From Slackia faecicanis (GTDB taxonomy: Bacteria > Actinomycetota > Coriobacteriia > Coriobacteriales > Eggerthellaceae): a stretch of 64,000 nucleotides of DNA. The notes beneath the pieces were generated by a model. It made no database searches. It saw only the letters and a list, made by a program, of their open reading frames with translations, and was not told the DNA's origin. Within the stretch, counting starts at the first letter, position 1. Each line of letters opens with the position of its first letter. Where the stretch lies: NCBI RefSeq assembly GCF_003725295.1, contig NZ_QICB01000002.1, positions 62,001 to 126,000 of the forward strand. The letters run 5' to 3'. Shown piece by piece: positions 18,075 to 27,552 of this stretch. The translations under genes were made by a program, and so were the position numbers.

Positions 18075-21000
18075 CGCAGCACCGCGAAACATACCAGCGA
18101 GTAGTCGTTGAAGCCCATGACGGCGCCGCTGCCGACCTCGCCCAGGCTGAACAGGCTCTCGATCCCCTTGTCCCGCTGCGTCCCGGTGATGGCCGCCACC
18201 ACATCGTCGAGCAGGTCGGTGTAGGCGTCCATCCTCGTCCCGTCGCGGGTCTCGCGGTTGAACTCGCGGCACAGCTCGGCGATGGGCTCAGGATGCCCAG
18301 AGCAGACGGCGCGCATGATGTCGAGCGCCGGCTTGGGCTGGGTGTGCTTCGTCATGACCTCGCCGTCGCCAGACACGTACACCACGTAGTACGGGAAGAC
18401 GGGGTTCGTGTCCCTGGGGTCGTTGCCCTCGTCGTTCTGCTTGAGGCAGAAGACCACGCCCGGCTTCACGTCGTCACGAAGCTCGTCGGGGATGGAGGCC
18501 ACAGCGTGGAGGCCCGCCGGCGAGTTCTCCAGCGCGCCGGGATGCTCTTTCGCGTAGCGCTGAAGCTCCACGCGGAAATCGTCGAAGGCGAAGTCCGTGA
18601 TCGAGATGCCGCCCGAGATGTCCTCGAGGTCGAGCACCTCGCTTTTGAGCTGCTGGAGCTGCTGGCGGCGGTACTTGAGGTCGTTCATCTCGCCGTTGCC
18701 CTTTGCCTCCAACACGTTCTCCTCGCCGGTGGCCGACGCGTCGAGCAGCGCCATGCGCCCCTTCACGCGGCCCTCGAGCTGGATGTACTCGTCGAGCGCG
18801 ATGTCAGGCCAGAAGTTGACCAGCTGGATCTGGGAGTTCTTCGATCCCAGGCGGTCGATGCGGCCGAAGCGCTGGATGATGCGCACGGGGTTCCAGTGGA
18901 TGTCGTAGTTCACCAGGCAGTCGCAGTCCTGCAGGTTCTGGCCCTCGGAGATGCAGTCCGTCGCGAAGACGACGTCGATCTCGCCGAGCTCCCCCTGCTT
19001 CTCCGGCAGCTCCTTGGAGACGGGAGAGAACCTCGCGAGGATGTTCTCGAAGGTGGTTCTTGGGAGCTTCAGCGAGTAGGTCCGGTTGGAGCTGCCCGCA
19101 ACCTCGGCGCACTCGATGCCGAGCTCCCGTTTCAGCCAGGGCGCCAGCTGCTCGAAGAGGTACGCCGTCGTGTCGGCGAACGCGCTGAACACCAGCACCT
19201 TGCGGTTGCCGGGATTGTACGGCTCGCTGACCTTGCCCGCGATGAAGTCGCGCAGCTTCACGAGCTTGGCGTCGCGCTCGGGAGTCACCGCGTCGGCGTA
19301 GGTTAGCAGGGCCCGGAGCACCTGGATGTCGAAGTCGAGGTCCTGGCCCAGGCGCAGGGCGTCGACGTCGCGCAGATCGACGCGCACCTTGCCGCCCGCC
19401 TCGAACTCCTCGGCATCGTCGTCGTCGAAGCCGTCCTCGAGGCCCTCGGTGCCGTAGGCGACCCCCGACGCGTCGGCGTCGAGCCTCGCGCGCAGGTCGA
19501 CGCAGCCGTCGAGGATGCGGCGCAGCGTGATGCGGAAGCTGTTCACGGAGGACTCCATGCGCTTGAGGACGTTGACGCGCATGAGGTTTGCCACCGCCGT
19601 CGTGCGGTGGACCTGGCTCTCGAAGTCCTTGCCCCACGTGTCCCCGTAGCGGTCCTCGTACTTGCGGCGCTGGTCGGCGCGCACGTAGGAGAGCACCTGG
19701 TACTGGGCGAACGTGAGCTGGGCGATCATGTCGTTGAGCTCGGCGATCGGCGGCAGCTCGCCTTCGAGGTCGATGGGCGTCTGGAACGACAGGGGCGGCC
19801 GGCGCGCCGGGAAAGTCCCGCTCGCGGCGCCATAATATTTCGTGATGTGCTTGCGACTGCGCGCGATGGTCAGCACGTCGAGCAGCTTGAAGTAGTCGGC
19901 GTTCACCGCGTTCACGAAACTCTCGGTGGTTCGCTCGGAGTCGGAAAGCTTGCTCCACTCGTTGAAGCTCTGCTGGGCGGCGCGGGTCACGTGGGTGATC
20001 GACGGGATGCCGTCGGTCTCCTCGAGGTACGCGTCATCGCCTTCGGTGATGAGCTCGATCTGGTTACGGAGGTCGAGCAGCCGATTGTTCACCGGAGTGG
20101 CAGAGAGCATGAGCACCTTCGTCCGCTGGCCCGACTTGATGACGTCCTCGATGAGGCGCGTGTAGCGGTCGGTCTTCTCCGCGTCGGTGCTCTTGTTCCT
20201 GAAGTTGTGGCTCTCGTCGATGACGAGGAGGTCGAAGTGGCCCCATCGCAGGTGCTCGAGGTCCACCTCGCCACTCATGCCGTGGTGGCGCGACAGGTCA
20301 GTGTGGTTGAGCACCGTGTAGCTGAAGCGGTCGTCGGCCAGCGGGTTGCGGTCGTCGTTGTCCTGAGTCCACAGGGTCCAGTTGTCTCGCAGGCGCTTCG
20401 GGCACAGCACGAGGATGCGGTCGTTGCGCTCCTGGTAGTACTTCATGACGGCAAGGGCCTCGTAGGTCTTGCCCAGGCCCACCGAGTCGGCGATGACGCA
20501 GCCCTTGTACTTCTCCAGCTTTCGGATGGCGCCTACGACGGCGTCCTTCTGGAAGTCGTAGAGCTTGTTCCAGACCACGGACTCCTCGAACTTGAGGCCA
20601 GGGCGGATGCCATTGTCCTCGTCGTCCTCCATGAAGTCGCGGAACAGGCGGTACAGGGTCAAGAAATAGATAAACTCGGGCGGGTTCTCGCGGTAGAGCG
20701 TCTCGACCTGAGCGGCCACCTGCGCGGTGACCTCCTCGACCATGGCAGGGTTGTTCCAGACCGATTCGAACATCATCTTGAGGCCGGCGGCTTCGGTCGC
20801 GTTCTCAAAATGGCTCACGCAGGTCACGGTTCCCGGGCGGCGCTCGTAGCCGAGACCCTCCTGCGTGAAATTCGCGGCGGCGCCCATGAAGGCATGGTCG
20901 CCTCCGGAGGGGTTCTCCACCACGTACGTGCCGCCCGGCTGTATGGCGCCAGACGTCTTGGCGGACTTGAAGACCCCCCTCTCGCGGATCCACTCGGCGC

Positions 21001-21316
21001 ATTCTCGGGCGAGCGCGCGCTGGTTGAGGTTGTTGCGCAACGTGAGCTCGAGCCCCGAGCCGCCGACGCCGACCTCGCGCGCACGGCGGGCCACCTCGAA
21101 CTCGCGCGGCTCCTTCAAGTCGGCCATGCGCTTGATGAAGGTGGGTTCGCTGAACAGAAAGCGTACCTCGTCGATTTTAGAGAGCTCCCCTTTGAGCTCT
21201 CCGTAGGCGAACACAGTGAAATATGAGCTGATTATCGACAGCTTCGCGCCGTCGTCGATGGATTCGCCAAGGGCGTCTCCCAAGCGCTCGACACCGACGT
21301 TGTTTAGTGATTTCAC
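18071..21316 (-). CDS. Helicase with PLD-like N-terminus and SNF2/SF2 core
   Basis: A 1081-residue protein. Residues ~1-180 resemble a phospholipase-D-like nuclease-fold domain (DDGAKLSIISSYFTVFAYGE, VRFLFSEPTF). An SF2/SNF2 helicase follows: CVIADSVGLGKTYEALAVM (Walker A), LLVIDESHNFRN (DESH box), VLMLSATPVNN (motif III), VFATDCISEGQNL and RIIQRFGRIDRLG (motifs V, VI). Such proteins head clusters with DUF4391, Mod and Res and are thought to be anti-phage translocases. The start is GTG at 21316. It is the first gene of the leftward defence operon. Confidence 0.88.
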   Translation of the reverse strand: MKSLNNVGVERLGDALGESIDDGAKLSIISSYFTVFAYGELKGELSKIDEVRFLFSEPTFIKRMADLKEPREFEVARRAREVGVGGSGLELTLRNNLNQRALARECAEWIRERGVFKSAKTSGAIQPGGTYVVENPSGGDHAFMGAAANFTQEGLGYERRPGTVTCVSHFENATEAAGLKMMFESVWNNPAMVEEVTAQVAAQVETLYRENPPEFIYFLTLYRLFRDFMEDDEDNGIRPGLKFEESVVWNKLYDFQKDAVVGAIRKLEKYKGCVIADSVGLGKTYEALAVMKYYQERNDRILVLCPKRLRDNWTLWTQDNDDRNPLADDRFSYTVLNHTDLSRHHGMSGEVDLEHLRWGHFDLLVIDESHNFRNKSTDAEKTDRYTRLIEDVIKSGQRTKVLMLSATPVNNRLLDLRNQIELITEGDDAYLEETDGIPSITHVTRAAQQSFNEWSKLSDSERTTESFVNAVNADYFKLLDVLTIARSRKHITKYYGAASGTFPARRPPLSFQTPIDLEGELPPIAELNDMIAQLTFAQYQVLSYVRADQRRKYEDRYGDTWGKDFESQVHRTTAVANLMRVNVLKRMESSVNSFRITLRRILDGCVDLRARLDADASGVAYGTEGLEDGFDDDDAEEFEAGGKVRVDLRDVDALRLGQDLDFDIQVLRALLTYADAVTPERDAKLVKLRDFIAGKVSEPYNPGNRKVLVFSAFADTTAYLFEQLAPWLKRELGIECAEVAGSSNRTYSLKLPRTTFENILARFSPVSKELPEKQGELGEIDVVFATDCISEGQNLQDCDCLVNYDIHWNPVRIIQRFGRIDRLGSKNSQIQLVNFWPDIALDEYIQLEGRVKGRMALLDASATGEENVLEAKGNGEMNDLKYRRQQLQQLKSEVLDLEDISGGISITDFAFDDFRVELQRYAKEHPGALENSPAGLHAVASIPDELRDDVKPGVVFCLKQNDEGNDPRDTNPVFPYYVVYVSGDGEVMTKHTQPKPALDIMRAVCSGHPEPIAELCREFNRETRDGTRMDAYTDLLDDVVAAITGTQRDKGIESLFSLGEVGSGAVMGFNDYSLVCFAVLR

Positions 21317-21761
21317 GCCTCTAAGTTCCCTTCTTCGTAAGCCCCTCGACCATTCAATCGTGCGCGAAAGGCGAAAAGCTCATGCTGCACGGAGCCGCCT
21401 TCTTCTTGGCCGCATCGGCTGAGATACCATGGATACGTAAGATAGCGAGTGTCTTAGCTTTCCATCAGGAAACTGCGGTTCTGCTCAACTTAGCATCTGG
21501 CGCTTACGAGCCATCCGCACATCACTAACGCCAGCACTCTAATCGCCATAAGTGCAACACAAATGAATTTTAATCATTATAGCGTCCGAATTATTGAACA
21601 CAGCAACACGGACTTCCACACATACGTCTCCTAAGCAGCGGTCACGGCGAGCGGCGTGAACGGCCCCAATTGCGCTCCTCTCGAAGGACCGCAATCATCA
21701 CGTCGACCATGCGCTCAACAAGAAAAGCTCCCAGACCGCACCCAACAGCCAGGAGCTACCG
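21317..21761. other. Intergenic region upstream of the helicase operon
   Basis: 445 bp without a supportable gene. A perfect TATAAT on the minus strand at 21576-21581 could be the -10 box of the leftward helicase operon, but no good -35 lies at the right distance. Local AT content is raised around 21540-21600. Confidence 0.4.
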
Positions 21762-23219
21762 CTAATTCAGGAAGAAGCCATCGATCTCCTTGCGCGTATG
21801 CAGGATTTCACCATCTGGCACATTGAGACTTGCCGCCAACTCGATAGAACCGGAAAAGGCCCTAGCGACATTCGGCGAGAAAGCCTTACCGAGAAGTTCG
21901 ATATATACGGCCATATTCTCGCGAAGGCTGCTTAGACATGCAGCATATTCGGCATCGACCTCTGCATCGAGGGCCTCCAATTCCCGAGCGTAATGCGCCA
22001 GGAGCTCCGACTCCTGCTTGCTGTGGAAGTCTTTTCCGAGCTCATAAACAGTCGTGCCTACGGCGTTACCGACAAGGGCACCTAGAACAGGGATAGGAAT
22101 AAGGGACTGGCCCACAAAACTCGAGAGCGCACTCACAGACGCATCGAGACAAGCCGCTTCGGAACTTTCAATGAATTCGACCTCTGTAAGATCGCCATTA
22201 CGAAATCCGTGAGCACAATCCGCAACCCCGAACGACGCCGTAACCAACGCGCTTGCAACCGATGATGGCGTGGCTGCGTAGTTGCTCAAACCATAAACCG
22301 CCCCGCCGCGGACTCCGCCCTTGACGAATCCCATTCCAGAATCTCTGGCGATATCCACCCAGTCATCCCGAGTCAAATCACCGATTCGCTTCCCGTTCGC
22401 AAGATGGCGCTTCACCGAGAGAGCGAATGCTGTGCCCGTTTCCAAGGCAGCACCGGCCGCCGCAGCCTTTGCACCCTCCTGGAGTGTAGGCTCGTGATCC
22501 TCGCAGATACCCCTCTTTATCCGAGCGCTTTCGCCTGCAAGACTATCTTTCTCCTTGCCCATCTTGTCGGCAATGGCGCCCTTCTGAACCTCCGAGTACT
22601 CAAACTTCGAAGCCTCCAAGTCATCGATTCCGAATCCGCTCGAGTCGAAAAACTCATGAACGGCCTTCCAGATGGAATAGGATGGACCACCGTCCGATGC
22701 CGTCAGCTTGACCGCCTCGTCTTTAGGCATTTCGTACAAAGCCCGCACGACATCGAAATAGTCCTTCGGAATCTGATAGACACCGTCCTTATCAAGGAAA
22801 TCGGGATACTTCTCCAAATGGGCGGCCACCGCATCCAAGGAAAACTTACCGCCCCCGTTCACGAACTTGACCTGTATCTTAACGCCGTTACGCACAAGGT
22901 CGGCAGGACCATTGTCGTTCACCCATTCCATGACCGGTTTTTCGCCATGGACCAGACTCTGCGCATTCTCCAGGCCGCATTCGGCCACTTCGGCAATGAA
23001 GCCATGAACGCCTCTGCTGCCTCCCCTATTCGAAACAACAAGCTCATCGATTTTTCCAATCGCCCAATCCATAGACTTCATCGCGGAATCGAGGTTCTGG
23101 TCTTGCCGGTCAAGACTCTCGATAAGGTCGTTAATCCTCAACTGATTGACAAGACCGACCCATGCAGCAACGGCTTGCTCCTGGGTGCTCTTGACCACCC
23201 TCTTCACCTTCATGGCCAT
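21762..23219 (-). CDS. Unknown 485-residue protein, second gene of a two-gene pair
   Basis: Not recognised. The N-terminal half is charged and helical (INDLIESLDRQDQNLDSAMK, VKIQVKFVNGGGKFSLDAVA). The C-terminal half holds long Ala/Gly-rich, weakly hydrophobic stretches (GAKAAAAGAALETGTAFALS, GGVRGGAVYGLSNYAATPSS, SLIPIPVLGALVGNAVGTTV) of the kind that insert in or associate with membranes. The start overlaps the upstream gene by 10 bp, implying coupled translation and a joint function. It is placed next to the defence island and is lower in GC than host genes. A membrane-acting defence effector is a guess only. Confidence 0.75.
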   Translation of the reverse strand: MAMKVKRVVKSTQEQAVAAWVGLVNQLRINDLIESLDRQDQNLDSAMKSMDWAIGKIDELVVSNRGGSRGVHGFIAEVAECGLENAQSLVHGEKPVMEWVNDNGPADLVRNGVKIQVKFVNGGGKFSLDAVAAHLEKYPDFLDKDGVYQIPKDYFDVVRALYEMPKDEAVKLTASDGGPSYSIWKAVHEFFDSSGFGIDDLEASKFEYSEVQKGAIADKMGKEKDSLAGESARIKRGICEDHEPTLQEGAKAAAAGAALETGTAFALSVKRHLANGKRIGDLTRDDWVDIARDSGMGFVKGGVRGGAVYGLSNYAATPSSVASALVTASFGVADCAHGFRNGDLTEVEFIESSEAACLDASVSALSSFVGQSLIPIPVLGALVGNAVGTTVYELGKDFHSKQESELLAHYARELEALDAEVDAEYAACLSSLRENMAVYIELLGKAFSPNVARAFSGSIELAASLNVPDGEILHTRKEIDGFFLN

Positions 23220-24259
23220 TCACCTCCCTGAACAGCCACCTTGTCGGCAATGAGGCTGCCAAGACATTTCGCATTATTCACCAAAGAACCCAGAGCCAGC
23301 CTATCGTCGTCAGAAATGGACAGATAATCGACGCTATGTAGGCGACATACGAGCATGAAGGATTTCGACAGCTCTTCACGAAGGGTATCGGTCTTCGTCC
23401 TGAGACCCTCGATCGCCGCAAACGCCTCCCTAAGAATCTCGGTATTTCGCTTTACAGCCAGGAGTTCCTGGTGCTTTTCTCTGACAATGTCGTGCTTCTT
23501 TTTCACAAAAAGAACAATGGAGGTCAACAAGGTGGCACCCGCGACACTCCAGCCAATGGGACCGGCCATCGCAAGAAACGCACTGCCTGCAGCCATTCCC
23601 CCGCCTCCAGCAGCAAGCGCGCCGCCGCCAAGCCATGCCATAGCCGCATTTGTTGCAGCAGCACCTGACAGCGTAGAAATCGCCGCACCCGTTGAGGCAG
23701 TACCGAAAGTTGTGGCAACCCACATGGCCGCGGATGGGGCAATGCTAGCAACGGCTGCACCCGCCGCGACACCGGCGCCAGCGCTTGCCGCCGATTTACG
23801 TGCCGAACTCAGCTCCTCGCGGGCAAAGGCTTCCGACTCTTTGAAATTTCGCTTCTCGTGAGTTATTTCCCCGATATCCTTTGCGAACGACTTCGGAGTG
23901 TTCGCGATCGAATTCACCAGCTCAATAACAAAGTCAAGCAAGTCAACGCTTCTCAGCCGGGACTGGTATAGCGCGACCCCTTCCGACTCCAAGTCAGCAT
24001 AAGTTTGGTTGTAGCCGATAACAGCGAGCTCGTACTCGTCAGGCCCTGTCGTCTTCGCGCTCTCAACGCCCTGCTTGATTCCATCGGCAATTTCCCCCGC
24101 CTTGCCCAGAAAGCCTCCGACGGCCTGCCCCGCTTGGTTGACGGCGCCTTGGGCGGCATTCACCGCTTGCCCAGCAGCTTCCGCGATTCCTTTTCCGGCG
24201 ACATCCGCAGCCTTTTGCACCTCTTTCAAAGGGTCGAAGCCCTTATCGAACAGGCCCAT
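23210..24259 (-). CDS. Unknown Ala/Gly-rich membrane-associated protein, first gene of a pair
   Basis: A 349-residue protein I do not recognise. It opens with an amphipathic Ala-rich repeat-like part (MGLFDKGFDPLKEVQKAADV, AVNAAQGAVNQAGQAVGGFL). A helical middle follows, then a strongly hydrophobic Ala/Gly block over about 165-255 (AAGAAVASIAPSAAMWVATT, AMAGPIGWSVAGATLLTSIV). The tail is a charged coiled coil (KKHDIVREKHQELLAVKRNT). The second of two adjacent ATGs, at 24259, sits best after AGAAGG. It overlaps and precedes the 485-residue gene. The layout (amphipathic head, membrane block, coiled-coil tail) would suit a pore or membrane scaffold. Confidence 0.75.
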   Translation of the reverse strand: MGLFDKGFDPLKEVQKAADVAGKGIAEAAGQAVNAAQGAVNQAGQAVGGFLGKAGEIADGIKQGVESAKTTGPDEYELAVIGYNQTYADLESEGVALYQSRLRSVDLLDFVIELVNSIANTPKSFAKDIGEITHEKRNFKESEAFAREELSSARKSAASAGAGVAAGAAVASIAPSAAMWVATTFGTASTGAAISTLSGAAATNAAMAWLGGGALAAGGGGMAAGSAFLAMAGPIGWSVAGATLLTSIVLFVKKKHDIVREKHQELLAVKRNTEILREAFAAIEGLRTKTDTLREELSKSFMLVCRLHSVDYLSISDDDRLALGSLVNNAKCLGSLIADKVAVQGGEWP

Positions 24260-24262
24260 CAT

Positions 24263-24878
24263 CCCACCTTCTCCCTCTGCAATCTGAAATCACCAACTCG
24301 ACAAAAAGAACGACTCTGAACGGCGGTCGAGTGTAGGCCATTATCTATGCAAGAAACGTGACCAATGTACACCAATCGGGACACAAAATTCAGATGACAG
24401 GCAACCCGCGACGCAAACGGCCAGACAAGAATCGTCGGCTCGGCATCGCAGGTCACAAAAGCTCGAACCCGAACAATGCCCGCTAACTTTTCCGACCTGA
24501 CGTCCACGACCAACAAACGGATTTCTAACCATGGATTTTACGATCTCACCCGAAACAGCAAAGAATAATAAGGCATCGGCCTGTGCCAGCGTCGACCAAT
24601 GCCCGAGAGAATGAGGAGTCGACAAGTCGAGACGCAAACAAGCATTAGCAAGACTCGCTAAGTAGCCGTAATGTGATCAGAAGAATCCAAACGGACACCC
24701 CACGAGCCCGTTACGCGAATCGGAGATACCCCGCGTTCACGAGAACATACACGCAATGGCAATATGCTCAGCGCCGACAGTCATGGGCAGTATCAACAGA
24801 ACCAGCGTCGAAACCGCACCGGCCTTCGCTGGACCACCTTGACAATGGCCCCATGCGCCCCGATTCCGCACCATAGCA
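24263..24878. other. Intergenic region, no gene supported
   Basis: 616 bp. Short open frames on both strands lack ribosome-binding sites and protein-like composition. It should hold the promoter of the leftward two-gene pair near 24270-24330. No repeat, tRNA or attachment site was recognised, although this is a plausible island boundary because ordinary host-like genes begin to its right. Confidence 0.4.
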
Positions 24879-25280
24879 TCAAACGACTTCGCGCTCTACA
24901 CTCGCCAGCGCTTTTACCCGCGAATCTATTTCAGCAATGACCTCACGAAACTCCTCGTCGCTCTTTCCTGTCGGGTCATCCAGGCCCCAATTGTCGTCGA
25001 ACGGCCTTCCGATGAACGGGCAGCCGACATTGCAGCCCATGGAGATCGCGATGTCTGGGTCGGGAATGTCGCAGATCAGCTTGCTGCGCTGCCCTTCCGC
25101 CTCCATATCGATGCCGTAGATTTCCTTCATCAAGCGAACCGCGTCCTTGTTGATCCGCGACTTCGTTTCGGTTCCGGCGGAATGGCTCTCGAACGCATCG
25201 CCCGCGAAGCGCCGCCCGAGCGCCTCGGCTATCTGGCTTCGGCAGGAGTTGTGAACGCAGATGAATGCGACCTTCTTCAT
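24879..25280 (-). CDS. Arsenate reductase-like low-molecular-weight phosphatase
   Basis: A 133-residue protein of the ArsC/low-molecular-weight tyrosine phosphatase fold. It opens with MKKVAFICVHNSCRSQIAE, whose CX5R loop (CVHNSCR) binds arsenate. A second cysteine pair, SMGCNVGCPFIG, is where thioredoxin-coupled ArsC enzymes place the resolving cysteines, and LDDPTGKSDEEF supplies the Asp-Pro of the family. It should reduce arsenate to arsenite. No arsR or arsenite pump is adjacent, so the physiological substrate is unsure. A GTG at 25292 would add four residues; neither start has a clear ribosome-binding site. Confidence 0.85.
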   Translation of the reverse strand: MKKVAFICVHNSCRSQIAEALGRRFAGDAFESHSAGTETKSRINKDAVRLMKEIYGIDMEAEGQRSKLICDIPDPDIAISMGCNVGCPFIGRPFDDNWGLDDPTGKSDEEFREVIAEIDSRVKALASVEREVV

Positions 25281-25390
25281 TTCGTAAACCACGCTTTCGA
25301 TTCATTCGCCATTTTCTCAAGCTCGTACGCTCGCGAGCGAACGATGCCACCACGACGCACATCGTCGGCGCCGCCAAACAAACGGCCCCT

Positions 25391-25699
25391 CTAGAACCAA
25401 CGGTCGTACATACGCCGCAGGAAGCTCTTCGTCAGCGGGTACTCGTCCGATTCGGGGAGGACGGAATCGATGCCGCAGCGGGGGCAGAGCGCCGTGTCGC
25501 CGCCTTCGTCCTCGATCCATTCCTCTATCTCTCGCGGGTCGAAGGTCGCCAGGCAGTAAAAGCATCCGCACCTGTCGACGCGCTGCAGCGCCTCCCTGTT
25601 GCGAATGCATCGCGCATGGACGTCCAGGACCAACTGGTCCACGCCGTCGCCTTCTTCCTCTTCGGGACAATGGTCGCGTTTGAATAGCCAGTTGAACAT
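25391..25699 (-). CDS. Small zinc-binding cytoplasmic protein
   Basis: A 102-residue protein with a clear pattern: RCGCFYCLATFDPREIEEW, then GDTALCPRCGIDSVL, ending in FLRRMYDRWF. The paired CxxC motifs suggest one zinc site. Proteins of this shape are widespread and annotated only as cytoplasmic proteins, without known function. The start MFNWLFKRD at 25699 is preferred because the upstream frame is arginine-rich and unlike protein. Confidence 0.65.
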   Translation of the reverse strand: MFNWLFKRDHCPEEEEGDGVDQLVLDVHARCIRNREALQRVDRCGCFYCLATFDPREIEEWIEDEGGDTALCPRCGIDSVLPESDEYPLTKSFLRRMYDRWF

Positions 25700-25792
25700 G
25701 ACCGCCTCCAGAACGTTCCGCGTCCGAATCCGCATCCGAATCACAGCATACGGCCGCACAGGACCCCGTCTCCACGCACCGCATCGGACGCC

Positions 25793-26299
25793 TTACTTGA
25801 AATACCCGACTTCCGCAGGGAACTCTCCGTCCAATTGAATTCGTAAAGCGATTCTGCGAATGAGTTCCCACGCCTGCGCGTCTATCCCATCGCCGTCAAA
25901 GCAAATAGCGTTCGAGCAGTTCGTCACCTTCAAAGACCCCGCTGCGACCATCTTTTCGTAATCGACGTTTTCCGCCGACCTTATGGGGACCCCGTTCGGA
26001 TAGCGCTTCGTTTTCTTCGGAACGTATGCGGACGCGATCGGCCGCAACTCGACGTATATCTCGCCATCTTCGCGAGGGTCGTTGTCCCGCTTGTTCAGGT
26101 TCGTGCATGCATACGCGTAGATGGCGCTTTCACCGTCGCTCAGCACAAGACGGGCCGCACCTCCATATCCCAGGCTCACAAGGCACGCGCCCCTTTCAAC
26201 ATCAAACGACAAAATAGCTGGAGCGGCAAGGCCTGGCATTGACCGCACACAAACGACGCCCTCCTCGCCGTCGCCTGACGAACCGCGACGATAAAGCAC
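25793..26299 (-). CDS. Hypothetical protein
   Basis: About 168 residues from GTG at 26299, which follows a GAAGGG site; ATG at 26239 is an alternative. It is rich in beta-type and charged segments (ARLVLSDGESAIYAYACTNL, EIYVELRPIASAYVPKKTKR), with no signal peptide, transmembrane segment or motif I can name. It lies 21 bp downstream of the Tat-signal protein gene on the same strand and may be in its operon. Confidence 0.45.
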   Translation of the reverse strand: MLYRRGSSGDGEEGVVCVRSMPGLAAPAILSFDVERGACLVSLGYGGAARLVLSDGESAIYAYACTNLNKRDNDPREDGEIYVELRPIASAYVPKKTKRYPNGVPIRSAENVDYEKMVAAGSLKVTNCSNAICFDGDGIDAQAWELIRRIALRIQLDGEFPAEVGYFK

Positions 26300-26320
26300 A
26301 CAGAGAGCCCTTCTCGCTCG

Positions 26321-26830
26321 TCATTTATAGAATACGTCGAATTCAATGTGATGAATTCGCGCGTCGTCCGGTCCAGCATCGATGGTGGCATGGTCGGCAT
26401 CGGTCACTTCGGCCCATACCTCGTAGCCATCGTTGATCTTATCGACGATCAACATGACGGCCTCTTCCTCTTCTGGAGTAGCACGCCAGGGAATATCGCA
26501 AAGTTTATCGCCATCCGAGGTAACCACATCGAGCCAGGCCGCGTCTTCCGGAATGCTCGAATCCCGTTCGAAATGCAAAATCGAACCAGGCCCCAACGCC
26601 TCACGCTGCATCTCGACGGGATCAGGCCCGAAGATAGACTCGTCGTCTTCGTCAATCCATTCCTTAGGCCAAAGATAACCGTATCCTATTGTCTGAACGC
26701 TAACGAGGTACTTCTTGCCGGAATCGGAAGCCTTGGCAAACGAGGGCTTGATAAAGAAAGCACCGAAAGCCGATGTGGCCAACACGATAAATCCTCGGCG
26801 GGTCAACCCTGATTCTTCTCGACCGTCCAT
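26321..26830 (-). CDS. Exported protein with twin-arginine signal, HIRAN-like
   Basis: A 169-residue protein. The N-terminus LTRRGFIVLATSAFGAFF is a twin-arginine signal followed by a hydrophobic core, so it should be exported folded. The mature part (KKYLVSVQTIGYGYLWPKEW then later KLCDIPWRATPEEEEAVM and GYEVWAEVTDAD) has a layout reminiscent of a HIRAN-type beta domain, but the match is loose. The start at 26830 follows AAAGGAGCGCTC. Function unknown. Confidence 0.6.
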   Translation of the reverse strand: MDGREESGLTRRGFIVLATSAFGAFFIKPSFAKASDSGKKYLVSVQTIGYGYLWPKEWIDEDDESIFGPDPVEMQREALGPGSILHFERDSSIPEDAAWLDVVTSDGDKLCDIPWRATPEEEEAVMLIVDKINDGYEVWAEVTDADHATIDAGPDDARIHHIEFDVFYK

Positions 26831-27038
26831 GAGCGCTCCTTTCTGCATGAGCTTCTAATTGCAGACAAGCGGAAACCGTCGAGGGCACCGCCCCGTGCCC
26901 AGCATAGCGCAAGCGAAAACATCGGACAGGATCATTGAAGCAGCCAACCCGCGCAACGTGAACGGTAAAAGCTACGTCACGCCTGTGAAGTCGTAGAATC
27001 CGTGGGGTTCGTGCTGAGCGTTCGGCATCGTTTCCATC

Positions 27039-27420
27039 ATGGAAAGCAACCTGCTCATGCGGACAGGCGGCATCGATGCGAACGAGGTCCAAGCCGAAAG
27101 CCAAGAAGCCCCCGATCCCTCCGAACGCTTCTTGGCCTATTTCTCCCACGCGACCATGACCGAGAAAACGCTTCCGCTGTTCGGCGCCGCATCTCAGGCA
27201 GGCGAAGGCACTCCGGCGATCGACGACGCATATCCGCTTAACGCCGGCGGCTACCCCATCGATGCCGTGAGCTCGATTCTGGCCTCGGGCGGACTGTCTC
27301 TGGAGACCACCACGCCCTACCGAAACGACGAAGGCGACGTGGTCTCCTGGACCGACTCTCTGACAGGATTGAATTCCTGCTATTCGCGGGAAGGAACCCG
27401 GTCGCTCGGCGAAGACGTGC
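27039..27420 (+). pseudogene. Remnant of a C1-family (papain-like) surface peptidase
   Basis: The frame contains DDAYPLNAGGYPIDAVSSIL and GLSLETTTPYRNDEGDVVSW, which resemble the GGxxxxA...E..YPY region of papain-like peptidases found on actinobacterial surfaces. The catalytic Cys region in front is missing. After about 27370 the frame turns arginine-rich, suggesting a frameshift before the stop at 27564-27566. No ribosome-binding site or signal peptide is present. I read it as a decayed gene fragment; the family is a resemblance only. Confidence 0.4.
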
Positions 27421-27552
27421 GCACCGGGCCGCGCCGCCACCGTCGAGTCATGCATGGTGCTGTCAGGCCCCTGGAATTTGCAGCTGACGAACGACGGCGC
27501 GGTGTCGCCGGCGCATCCGCCCCCGAATCGATCGACGACGCTCGCAGAAAAG

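Noticed and set aside
19607-21226. A 539-codon open frame on the + strand opposite the PLD-helicase
   Set aside because: Shadow frame of a gene with clear SF2 motifs on the other strand.
24259-24637. Short open frames in the 24.3-24.9 kb gap
   Set aside because: No start signals, no protein-like composition, and overlapping frames on both strands.
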